This document shows positions 24,050 through 32,639 of a stretch of DNA of 64,000 nt, piece after piece. The stretch is from Megamerina dolium (lineage: Eukaryota; Arthropoda; Insecta; Diptera; Megamerinidae): assembly GCA_963854835.1 (NCBI GenBank), contig OY978525.1, positions 86,179,333 through 86,243,332 on the forward strand, read 5' to 3'. The notes below the pieces were generated by a model that worked only from the letters and a program-made list of their open reading frames with translations, made no database searches and had not been told where the DNA came from. The position numbers and the translations under genes are program-made. Position 1 is the stretch's first letter. Each line of letters opens with the position of its first letter.

Positions 24050-24535
24050 ACGTTCAGCCCAATAACTGCCTGATCAGATACCTGGTTAATATGCCTGAAT
24101 GTGATATTTCTGATATGTAGAGCCACGTAATGCCCTATGTTCTGTGAACTTTACCAAAAAGTTAAGTTCATACCTACTACAGACCACGAAACTACCGCCA
24201 GGTAAGTTAGTATATATTGCACTGTGTAATGTGTACGACCACTGTGTAATATGATAACGTATTCCCCATCTTTTGCCAAATAGTCTGTTGCAAGAGTAAG
24301 ACAAGAGCAACTAGACTTTTCTAACTCATAAGTTATTATTGGCTTTCCAATTTAGCTTCAGATTCAGCAAAACCTCAAAGTATTTAGCTTGAAGTAATAG
24401 CTTCAACTGTTGTTCATTCAATGATCGAAGTTTAAAGGTTGGCACTTTCGCCTTAGTGGAGAAAAGGGTCAGCTCTGTTTCACCTAGAGTCACACCGAGC
24501 CCACAACCCGTGGCTCGAACAAAAATCATAATTTT
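24050..24535 (-). mobile_element. LOA/I-type LINE RT fragment
   Basis: On the minus strand, the frame 24,529-24,326 has the block GVTLGETELTLFSTKAKVPTF followed by KYFEVLLNLKLNWKAN, the RT region just after the YADD box. It continues in another frame as SCNRLFGKRWGIRYHITQW (24,310-24,086). It is related to the elements at 11,565 and 19,380 but is a separate, older fragment without recognisable ends. Confidence 0.78.
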
Positions 24536-24880
24536 AATTTATTAAATAAAATGTTTTTTTTATTTAATTTTAATTTTTGCATTTTTCTCTAAAATAATCG
24601 AGTATAGTAATAAATAAAATCGAAAAATTTAATTTGTCTCAATGCTGGAGCGACAATTTACGATGTTCAAATTAGGAGATTTATATGTCCCAATTATGGA
24701 AATTATATAATCTCTTCAAGGTAAATTTTTCCAATTAAATTATAGATAAATGTTAGATGAATATGATCTCTTAAGAAGAATACGTATTCAATTTAACAGT
24801 GGACAGTAAAAAAAGAAATAGTACAAAAGCATATAAAACTTTTGTGTGCTCGTGTCTCCGCCAGAAAATTACGTCGCGCG

Positions 24881-25340
24881 AGTTACGTAAATAGTGGTGT
24901 TTATATAGCGGAACACCACTTTACGTTATTTTTTTTAATGAATTATTAGTTTCCGTTTTAAATAAAAAAACACAACGCCGTTTGTAGAAATAGAACGACA
25001 CTTTATATGTATTTTATATAGTTGATAAATTATATATGTTCCGTAGGGTTACCGTACGGTGAATTAGAAGATATTTGTTTTAAATTATAATTGGAGTGGA
25101 GCTGCTCCGTTCGGTACGAACCGTGTCGTTTAGAAACCGAAAATATACTCTATCTTTATTCTCGCTCTAAGCGGCCACCAAGTCAAGATGTTGTGATGCT
25201 GCTTGCATCACAATATGCTGACTTTGGGTTTTGCCATTTCTTTGCTTTGTATGTTCGCAACGGAATTTGCTGACGATGCAACATGCAACAACGGCATGAT
25301 CGGCAGCAACTCCGTTGAGTTATTTATCGTTCCTATAACT
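24881..25340 (-). repeat. 3' LTR of the errantivirus
   Basis: 460 bp, matching 32,177-32,639 apart from a 3-base indel near 25,010 and an A/C difference in CGTTGAGTTA/CGTTGCGTTA near 25,317. It includes an AATAAA on the minus strand (TTTATT at 25,155-25,160) that could be the polyadenylation signal. In element sense this is the downstream LTR, because it follows env. Confidence 0.96.
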
Positions 25341-26845
25341 CCCCCAGGGTTACTCTGAGAACGCTCCTGAGTTCTCGTATTTATAATTTTTACATTTAAA
25401 TTTTTTCTTTTTATGCATATAAGTAATACAGTTAGCATTATTATGCTGCTTACTACTACTACTCTGTTTATTCCATAGGATACATTTTTATGATATTTTA
25501 GCTCCTGAATTTCTTTAATATTTTTAAAATTATTTAGTACAATATTTTCAAAAGCAATGGAGCTGTTATATGTTTGATTTAACATTGGTACTGGTATTAC
25601 AAAAGTATCATGATATTCTATTATTTTGTTTTTAAATTCTCTTTTGTTTATTTTTAATTTACAATTAGCAAAATTTATTAGGTAATTTCCGTTTAATATT
25701 AGTTTTCTTGTATCGCAATTTTGAATTATTTTTAACTCTACGGGATTTTTTATTATTATTGTATCTTCTGATATTTCTTTAATTTCCGTTTTATTGTTAA
25801 CTTTAAATGTACAATCGTCTGAAAAAATACAACTTTGGCTTATTTTTAAATTCTTAAAATCAACATTTTCTTTATATTCATAATTTTGGTTTTCTATTGT
25901 TACAATTGTTGTGTCTCTTTCATTTATTTCTAATTGATTTTTGTTAGGCAATGCTGTAATAATTTTTGAGTGAGTAATAATGTAGTTTCTGGGTATTTTT
26001 ATTGCTATTATAATCGACTCATTTTTGTAGGCTAGTATTCCAATTTTTGATAATTTTAATTTATAAAAATCGATATCGAACAGGTCTATTTCTTCTTTCG
26101 TTAATATTCCTGGATGAACTATATTATGTTTAGCTGCTGCTATATTATCTTGTACACTGTCTATTTTTTGTTCTAGCATTCTTAGTTTAATCATTTGATC
26201 TTGGTAAAGTAATTGTTTTTCTATCCTGTTATTTTCTTTATATATTTTATTTATTGTTTGTTCTATTTTTAATCTATCGTTTTCTATTGAATTATGCAAT
26301 AGGTGCAGTGTATTGTTAAAATGGTTATTTATAAAAATTTGCTCATTTATGGTTGTTATAGCATTATGGTCGTTTTCTGTTATTATTCTTATGTGTTCTT
26401 CTATATCTTGTCTATCGTCATCATCCATTATTCCGAATAACCATTTATAAATCTTACCTCCTATATTAATTAAACCTCTTTTTACCCTTTTGGCTTTTAT
26501 CGCCTTCGGCATTATAGATTTAATCTTAGCTGCTACTGTCTCGACTTCATTTAGTAGTAAATTCTTATTATCTATTTCTGCTGTTTTAATATTAACTTTA
26601 AGTTTTCCTAGCTCTTCTAATATGTCCTTAGTTCTAATAATATGTAAAATGGTGCTGGTCTCATTTGTTATTTCCACCTCTTCTGCTTGTACCATAGTAT
26701 ACCCTGCTTCCTCCAGTATGGGAGTCACCTGCAAGTGCCCTTGTACTAAAACGATCATCATCGCTGTCAGTATTATTGTCCCTGTCGGTCTCATTTTGTA
26801 TACCTGCAAATTTAAGAGGTCTTTTAATATTTGCAGGGTGTACAT
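25208..26845 (-). CDS. env: Errantivirus envelope protein (env)
   Basis: Open frame of 545 residues from the ATG at 26,845; an alternative ATG at 26,794 gives 528 residues and starts directly with a signal-peptide-like segment (TIILTAMMIVLVQG). A furin-type site RVKR lies at residues 120-123, followed by the short hydrophobic GLINIGGKIYKWLFG, matching the fusion region of insect errantivirus and baculovirus F-type envelope proteins. A transmembrane helix lies at about 462-478, followed by a basic cytoplasmic tail. The last 44 residues are read from the 3' LTR. The frame overlaps the end of pol by 185 bases. It is likely made from a spliced RNA and appears intact. Confidence 0.9.
   Translation of the reverse strand: MYTLQILKDLLNLQVYKMRPTGTIILTAMMIVLVQGHLQVTPILEEAGYTMVQAEEVEITNETSTILHIIRTKDILEELGKLKVNIKTAEIDNKNLLLNEVETVAAKIKSIMPKAIKAKRVKRGLINIGGKIYKWLFGIMDDDDRQDIEEHIRIITENDHNAITTINEQIFINNHFNNTLHLLHNSIENDRLKIEQTINKIYKENNRIEKQLLYQDQMIKLRMLEQKIDSVQDNIAAAKHNIVHPGILTKEEIDLFDIDFYKLKLSKIGILAYKNESIIIAIKIPRNYIITHSKIITALPNKNQLEINERDTTIVTIENQNYEYKENVDFKNLKISQSCIFSDDCTFKVNNKTEIKEISEDTIIIKNPVELKIIQNCDTRKLILNGNYLINFANCKLKINKREFKNKIIEYHDTFVIPVPMLNQTYNSSIAFENIVLNNFKNIKEIQELKYHKNVSYGINRVVVVSSIIMLTVLLICIKRKNLNVKIINTRTQERSQSNPGGVIGTINNSTELLPIMPLLHVASSANSVANIQSKEMAKPKVSIL
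25341..25353 (-). promoter_or_regulatory. Polypurine tract before the 3' LTR
   Basis: On the element strand the sequence CCCTGGGGG lies directly against the LTR start AGTTAT. A short G-rich purine run at this position is the expected primer site for plus-strand DNA synthesis. It lies within the env reading frame. Confidence 0.7.
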
Positions 26846-28667
26846 TTATTAAGGGGGTAATTCTAAAATATGGTTCGTCCTTATGCCTTACTCTTTTATA
26901 ATTCTTAATTGGTCCAGTTTCTCTTTTTTCTTCGTATTGTTCCCTACTTTTGTTTCTATTGCTTATTATATGCTGTTTGGTTTGGTTAATTCTATCTTGT
27001 AATATGGATGGTAGTACTTTTTCTTTTGCTAATGTGGGTGAACATTTAATGGTTGAGTGATAGCGGTTGTTATAGTTGCCTATAACGACTTGTATCCTCA
27101 TGGCAGTTGAAAGACTCGGATCCTCAATGCTTGTTAGTTTTTCCAACAAGGTTGAGTGAAGCCTTTCAATGTCTGCATTACCTGTATGGCTGTTTGGTTT
27201 TGTAAGATGAACTTCAACGTTTTCTTTGTTGAGAAACTCGATCAATTGCTCTGCACGAAATTCATTGTCCATAATGACTTTTTTCGGTTTTCCAAATTTA
27301 GCAAAATGATCCATTATTATGGCTTTCTTTGCCCTCCAATTTCTATCGGTTATATTATAAGCTGCTGCGAATTTTGTTAATTTGTCAATTACCGTGACAA
27401 ATGACTGCTTCTTAAAATGAAAAATGTCTACATGTATTATTTCATTTTTATCTGTAGGTGTTTCTGTTAACTTAAACTTCGGCTTTATCGGTTTCCTATC
27501 ATACTTAATTTGTTTGCATTTTTCGCAGTTATTTATTATAAGTTGTATGTTTTCACGAAATCTCGGATAGTATATTTTATCTTTTAAGGTAAAAAATGTT
27601 TCATCTATGCCACTATGCATTGCTTCATTCTTATGATATAAAGCGATTTGTTTGTGCAGTTCTTCTTCTGTTTCTATTTCTGATGCTCTCTTTGCACATT
27701 TTATAAATAACAGATTTTTGTCTCCGGCAAACATTGATATTATCATTTCTTGTATTTTATTATAATCCCTTTCTGAAACTTCTGAAAAGAGCCCTACTTT
27801 TCCTTTTCTTTGATGTAAGTATCTTGATAGAATGTCCTTATTTATAGATTCCTCTTCCCTTGGATTTATTTCCAGTATTATTCTTTTGTGGAGTCTTTGC
27901 ATCTCGGCTCCTGGGCTGAATGTCAATATTATTTGAGTTTTATATTTATTTACTATTTCCTCCTTGATCCTAAAGTGCTCTAATAATTCTTCTTCAGCGG
28001 AATGAATAGTATCAGACATTTCTAGGTTTGACTCCTTGTCATTGCCTTCGTTTATTTTTGGTGCATTTTCAATGCGACTTAAAAAGTCCGCTACTACGTT
28101 GTCTTTCCCTTGCAAATATTCTATTTCGTAGTTATATTCTTGTAGTTTCAAAAGCCATCTTTGGTGTCTCTGTGAAAATTCTTTTCCTTTATATTTGCTG
28201 TTTAAATATTTTATCGGGCAATGGTCTGTGATGATTTTGAATTTTTTTCCGTAGATATATGGCCTGAGATATGTTACTGCATACATGATTGCTAGAAATT
28301 CTTTATCTGTGGTGGCATATCTTTGCTCATGATCATTTAGTGTTCTTGATATAAAACATACTGGGTGTCCTTCTTGTGATAATACTGCTCCAATAGCATA
28401 ATCACTGGCATCCGTTGTTATTGTAAATGTTTTATCATAATCTGGGTATTTCAAAATTGGATGTGATGATATTAGCGCTCTCAAATTTTCAAAGCTAGCA
28501 ATATATTCAGGGTCGTTTATGTTGATTTTACACCCCTTTTTTAGATATTTAATCATTGGGTACGCAATTTTAGAGTAATTCTTTATAAATTTCCGGTAAT
28601 ACCCTGTGGCTCCTAAAAATCCCTTTATTTGTCTTTCAACATAGTTTCTTTCTTGAGGAAGCTGCAT
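26661..28667 (-). pseudogene. pol: Errantivirus pol, downstream part (RNase H and integrase)
   Basis: 668 open codons begin in the RT connection region (GFLGATGYYRKFIKNYSKIA). They continue with the RNase H first Asp in ITTDASDYAIG (about residue 85), the TDH box and the LSRIE end. The integrase follows with an HHCC zinc finger (HKNEAMHSG to CEKC), a catalytic Asp in IHVDIF, the second Asp in VIMDNEF and the Glu in ADIERLH. It ends inside the start of env. It is separated from the upstream part of pol by the SINE and by a frame-changing internal deletion at its 5' edge, so it is a pseudogene piece even though its own frame is open. Confidence 0.9.
26798..26812 (-). promoter_or_regulatory. Candidate splice acceptor for env mRNA
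   Basis: On the minus strand, TTAAATTTGCAG lies just before GTATACAAAATG, where the ATG is the one at 26,794. A pyrimidine-containing tract plus CAG at this point fits the known errantivirus strategy of making env from a spliced transcript. The pyrimidine tract is weak, so this is a candidate only. Confidence 0.4.
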
Positions 28668-28781
28668 TTATTTGCTTGGATCTTCAGGTTATGTTCCTGT
28701 AATCTTGAAAAAATTTTTTCTAATGACTGCATATGTTCTTTCAACGACGTGGAAAATATCAATATGTCATCCAAATAGACA

Positions 28782-29145
28782 GTGGGTGCCGTAGCTCAGT
28801 GGTTAGTGTGTTCGCCTTCTGATCTGTAGGTCGTGGTTCAATACCCGGCTGATGCATAACAAATTTTATATTGAAAAGATTTTTCTTTCGAATGGTACCC
28901 ACCTGTCGGCAAGCAATTGGCAATTCTTCCGACAGTAACAACTTGCCATGAAAAAGCTTCTAAAAAGAACCCTGTGACAAAGCTCAGAAAAAGTGATGTC
29001 ACAAGTGTTCTGCCGTTCGGAACCGGCTAAAATAAGTAGGTCCATTCTAATACTGTCCAAAATTTAAGACGCACAACAGTAATAGAAGAGAAGCTCGGCC
29101 AATGAGCCCTTTAGGGCTTTAAGTGCCACATATTTATTTATTTAT
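28782..29145 (+). mobile_element. tRNA-headed SINE, copy S1 (inside errantivirus RT)
   Basis: 364 bp bounded by the 15-bp direct repeat TCATCCAAATAGACA (28,767-28,781 and 29,146-29,160). The head is tRNA-like, with a pol III A box TAGCTCAGTGG (28,792-28,802) and a B box GGTTCAATACC (28,835-28,845). The body follows, and the 3' end is GTGCCACATA plus a (TTTA)n tail. The head resembles a tRNA but is not a gene, because the body is continuous with it and the same unit recurs at other sites. Insertion is on the plus strand, opposite to the host retrotransposon. Confidence 0.95.
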
Positions 29146-30233
29146 TCATCCAAATAGACAACGCATATTTTATTAATGTATTCTCTTAATATCTCATTCA
29201 TTAATCTTTGAAAAGTGGCTGGGGCATTTTTTAACCCGAAAGGCATTCTGACGTATTCGTACAGACCTGCTGGAGTAACAAATGCTGTTTTTTCGATATC
29301 CTTCTTTGCCATTAGAATTTGATGGTAGCCTTTAGCTAGATCTATGGTGCTAAAGTACTGTGCTTTGCCCAATTTGTCTAAGATTCCATCTATATTTGGC
29401 AGCGGATATTTATCGTCAACAGTAATTTGATTTAGTCTCCTGTAATCAACCACTAACCGAAATTTGTTTGTACCTGAGTTGTCTGACTTCTTTGGCACTA
29501 TTATTATGGGTGAGCTGTATCTGCTTTGACTTTTCCTTATTATTCCTTGATTTTCCATCTCTTCAATTTGTCTTCTTGCCTTTTCCTCATGTTTAGGTGG
29601 CAATCTATAAATTCGGGAATTAATTTGTTGGTCCGTTGTTGTTTTAATTTCATGGACTACTGCTCTTGTACTTGTCAGCTGGTCCCCCTCTCTATACATT
29701 AATTTTTTATATGTTTTTAATAACCTTTCAATCCCTTTTCTTTCGTCTGAGTTTAGGTGATTGAGCTCAATATTTTGCATGGTTGACTCTTCCAGTGAAT
29801 AATTCTGCTCTTCCACTATCTTTGTGTGGAACGGGATTTTCACTCCGTTTCGTAATACCATTTCTTTGCCCTTTATGTTAATGATATTTACATTTTTCAA
29901 AATGAAATCATTCCCTAATAAAAGGTCATATGGCTTGTCGAAGTCCATTTTTAACCATCGCATCTTGGCATTTTGTGGGTATCTGAATTCTACTGGGCAA
30001 GGTGTCTTAACTTTTTCGTTTGACGTTTTGATTTCCCCATTCAGTGTACTAATCACTGTTATATTTTTTTCTAAGACCGGTAAATTATATTTTTCGAAAC
30101 TTGATTTTTTCATTATGCTTATTGTCGAGCCTGGGTCTACCAGTACTCGCCATTTCTTATTAAACATAGTAAGTAAAATAAGAATTTTATTTTGGTTTTC
30201 TGAGGCTAGTTTGTAAAAAACAAATCCTCGTTG
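29146..30233 (-). pseudogene. pol: Errantivirus pol, upstream part (protease and RT)
   Basis: The frame overlaps the end of gag by about 28 bases in the -1 frame and would be reached by ribosomal frameshifting. The first visible domain is an aspartic protease with LVDPGST (most relatives have DTG at this point) and a later LLLGNDF. The RT fingers and palm follow, with YRLPPKHEEKARRQI, KFRLVVDYRRLN, STIDLAKGYHQI (first catalytic Asp), MPFGLKNAPATFQRLM and VVYLD. The reading frame is cut exactly at the YLDD box by SINE S1. Confidence 0.92.
30206..30233 (-). promoter_or_regulatory. gag-pol overlap, -1 frameshift window
   Basis: pol lies in the -1 frame relative to gag. Between the last -1-frame stop (30,234-30,236) and the gag stop (30,206-30,208) there are only about 28 bases, containing T6 at 30,215-30,220 (A6 on the plus strand). 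The T run is the obvious slip site, although it is not in the canonical X-XXY-YYZ phase. Confidence 0.6.
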
Positions 30234-31360
30234 TTATTTATTTCCTCATTAGTAGTTTCCCCTCTTATTTCCTCATTAGTAGTTTCACCCCTTCGGCTCA
30301 TGGCATCAACCTCCATGGGTACTGGGCCATTTGAACGCCTTGATTGTTGGGTACCACTCTGCATATTTTGTATCACCGGATTACCGTAATTTGTATTATT
30401 ACGATAAGTATTATTTTGGTTATTATATTGCCCGGTATTTCCAGACCGATAATTTGTTTGTCTTGGGTAGTTATCTTGACTATAATTATTTTGGCTATAA
30501 TTATTTTGTCTCGAGAAGTTTGTACTTCTTTGAGTAAATTGCCCCGAATTATTTTGCGTTTGGTTATTTTGACTGTTTTGGGGTCTGTTTTGAAAGTTAT
30601 TTTGGAAACCATTTTGGAATCGATTTTGGAAGTTATTTTGGGGTCTATTATTATTTTGTTCGTTAGTATTTTGTCTGTAGTTCCTGTTGTTGTTAAAATT
30701 CCTAGGGTTTTGTGAGTTTTGGTTCCTCACCAAAAATGAAGGATTTAAATTTCCATCATCCAACCCTATGAAATTATAAATTGTGTTCGACATGTCTGTC
30801 CATGTCGTTATGTTTCGCACCGAATAGGCGAATGTTCCCCCCGCTAATTGCTTTATTCTCTGAATAAGCATTCCAGAAAATATTTCTTTCATGACTTCCC
30901 CAGAATCGCTTAAGGCGCTAAATTCTGTTATATTGTCAATTATTTCTCTTGTTTTCCTGCTCAATTCCCTAATACTTCCCACTCTTAGACTGTTTATGTC
31001 GTTGGTTAGGGTCATTTGGTCTTTTGTTGGCCTAAAATGTTGTTTTAATTTTGTTTTACATGCCTCCCAATTTTCTGGAGGGCTTACAGTTAATAAGTTC
31101 TTTGCCGTTCCTGTGATTTTTAAATCATATATTATTCTAAAAACTATCTGTTGTTGACCTTCATAATCGGTCAATATTCTGTCAATTGCTTCTATGAATG
31201 CTGGTAATTTCCTCGCATTCCCTTCAAACGGTTGTAAATATTTGATGTCTTTTTCAACCCTTTGCCTAATTGTGACACTATTTTGTGCTCCATTCTGCGC
31301 CATCAACTGTGTTAATGATGCTAAACAGCGAGTCATTAGCTCCATTTGCTGTTCTGCCAT
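30206..31360 (-). CDS. gag: Errantivirus gag protein
   Basis: 384 codons starting at the ATG at 31,360 (MAEQQMELMTRC); the frame is open further upstream to about 31,585, but without a better start. A capsid-like helical region (residues about 30-230) is followed by an Asn/Gln/Arg-rich tail with repeated QNNFQNR-type units. There is no CCHC zinc knuckle, as is usual for errantiviruses. Near the C-terminus the nine residues RGETTNEEI occur twice in tandem. The stop at 30,206-30,208 lies directly after a run of six T in the overlap with pol. Confidence 0.88.
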   Translation of the reverse strand: MAEQQMELMTRCLASLTQLMAQNGAQNSVTIRQRVEKDIKYLQPFEGNARKLPAFIEAIDRILTDYEGQQQIVFRIIYDLKITGTAKNLLTVSPPENWEACKTKLKQHFRPTKDQMTLTNDINSLRVGSIRELSRKTREIIDNITEFSALSDSGEVMKEIFSGMLIQRIKQLAGGTFAYSVRNITTWTDMSNTIYNFIGLDDGNLNPSFLVRNQNSQNPRNFNNNRNYRQNTNEQNNNRPQNNFQNRFQNGFQNNFQNRPQNSQNNQTQNNSGQFTQRSTNFSRQNNYSQNNYSQDNYPRQTNYRSGNTGQYNNQNNTYRNNTNYGNPVIQNMQSGTQQSRRSNGPVPMEVDAMSRRGETTNEEIRGETTNEEINNNEDLFFTN

Positions 31361-31689
31361 TTTGATTATGTTCCCTACTGGGTCTTTGTTGTTCCTATTC
31401 CTACTGGGTCTTTTCTTTTTGAGGTATGCAATAGTTTTTTGTATGCACTTTGCGCTCACAAGTATGCAACAAAATTTACTGAAGATGCAATATTTTTTTT
31501 TTTTTTCATATCCCGTTTTAGGTATGCTACACCTTTTACAAAAGAAACGTTTGCACACTGCATAGAGTTTGCACAACTGTTTCATAAAATAATTTTAATA
31601 TTTTAACAAACTACACCTTATTTTAATTAAATAACTCAAACCAATCTCTTTTATAAGACACAATTATACACTTTATATTAAATGAACTT

Positions 31690-31965
31690 AATAAACTCAC
31701 TGCTGTTGCAGCTACTACTGCTGCTGTGGTGCTGCTACTACGGCTGCTGTTGTTTCTGCTGTTGTTGCTGCTTTTGTTGCCGCTACTGCTGCTACTGTTG
31801 TTGCTGCTTTTGTTGCCGCTACTGCTGCTACAGTTGTTGCTGCTTTTGTTGCCGCTACTGCTGCTACTGTTGTTGATGCTATTATGGCTGCTGTTGTTAC
31901 TGCTATCGCTGCTGCGGTTATTGCTGATATTGTTGTTGTTGCTGTTGTTGCTGCTGCTTTTTCAG
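31690..31965. repeat. Trinucleotide-rich minisatellite in the errantivirus leader
   Basis: A GCT/GTT/ACT-rich block between PBS and gag. At about 31,760-31,870 it contains three nearly perfect 36-base units built of GTTGTTGCTGCTTTTGTTG and CCGCTACTGCTGCTACT. On the plus strand it gives poly-Leu or poly-Cys frames, which I do not regard as genes. On the element strand it is a CAG/CAA/AGT-rich leader. Confidence 0.9.
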
Positions 31966-32160
31966 TGCGAGATTTTTTCCTTTCACACTCATTAAATGTA
32001 TCGTTTTATTATATATATATTTCTGCGTTTTGCGTTTTGTTCGTTTTGTGCGCCGCGACTGCGATTTATGCACTTATAAATTGTTTTCTTTCTTTTTTTC
32101 TTTTCAAAGTTATTTTTCCCCGAAACGAGGTTCGATCACTGGATCCTTTTTTCACTAGGA

Positions 32161-32177
32161 TCCTACCGACTGCGCCA
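32161..32177 (-). promoter_or_regulatory. Primer binding site (tRNA-Ser type)
   Basis: On the plus strand TCCTACCGACTGCGCCA directly abuts the 5' LTR and ends in CCA, as the 3' end of a charged tRNA would. From memory it equals the 3' end of a Drosophila tRNA-Ser. Primer sites of this type are used by the 17.6/297 group of errantiviruses. The final A overlaps the first base of the LTR. Confidence 0.8.
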
Positions 32178-32639
32178 GTTACGTAAATAGTGGTGTTTAT
32201 ATAGCGGAACACCACTTTACGTTATTTTTTTTAATGAATTATTAGTTTCCGTTTTAAATAAAAAAACACAACGCCGTTTGTAGAAATAGAACGACACTTT
32301 ATTATATGTATTTTATATAGTTGATAAATTATATATGTTCCGTAGGGTTACCGTACGGTGAATTAGAAGATATTTGTTTTAAATTATAATTGGAGTGGAG
32401 CTGCTCCGTTCGGTACGAACCGTGTCGTTTAGAAACCGAAAATATACTCTATCTTTATTCTCGCTCTAAGCGGCCACCAAGTCAAGATGTTGTGATGCTG
32501 CTTGCATCACAATATGCTGACTTTGGGTTTTGCCATTTCTTTGCTTTGTATGTTCGCAACGGAATTTGCTGACGATGCAACATGCAACAACGGCATGATC
32601 GGCAGCAACTCCGTTGCGTTATTTATCGTTCCTATAACT
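32177..32639 (-). repeat. 5' LTR of the errantivirus
   Basis: 463 bp. In element sense this is the upstream LTR: the PBS and gag lie internal to it. It carries an extra TTA compared with the other LTR and a single base difference near its outer end. CGCG follows at 32,640-32,643. Confidence 0.96.

Larger units (their letters stand above)
24881..32639 (-). mobile_element. gypsy-group errantivirus (LTR retrotransposon with env)
   Basis: Two direct repeats of about 460 bases bound a minus-strand element with gag, pol and env. CGCG is present directly outside both ends (24,877-24,880 and 32,640-32,643), a 4-bp target duplication. The LTRs begin AGTTAC and end ATAACT. The internal order is leader, gag, protease-RT-RNase H-integrase, then env, the layout of insect errantiviruses. 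A 364-bp SINE is inserted in RT, and pol has a further deletion, so this copy is not replication-competent. The near-identity of the LTRs implies a recent insertion. Confidence 0.96.

Noticed and set aside
28784..28860. A tRNA gene
   Set aside because: The A and B boxes belong to the SINE head, which is joined to a constant body and bounded by target duplications; the arms do not form a proper cloverleaf by eye.
31682..31995. Plus-strand poly-Cys and poly-Leu frames
   Set aside because: They are readings of the trinucleotide minisatellite in the errantivirus leader and are antisense to the element.
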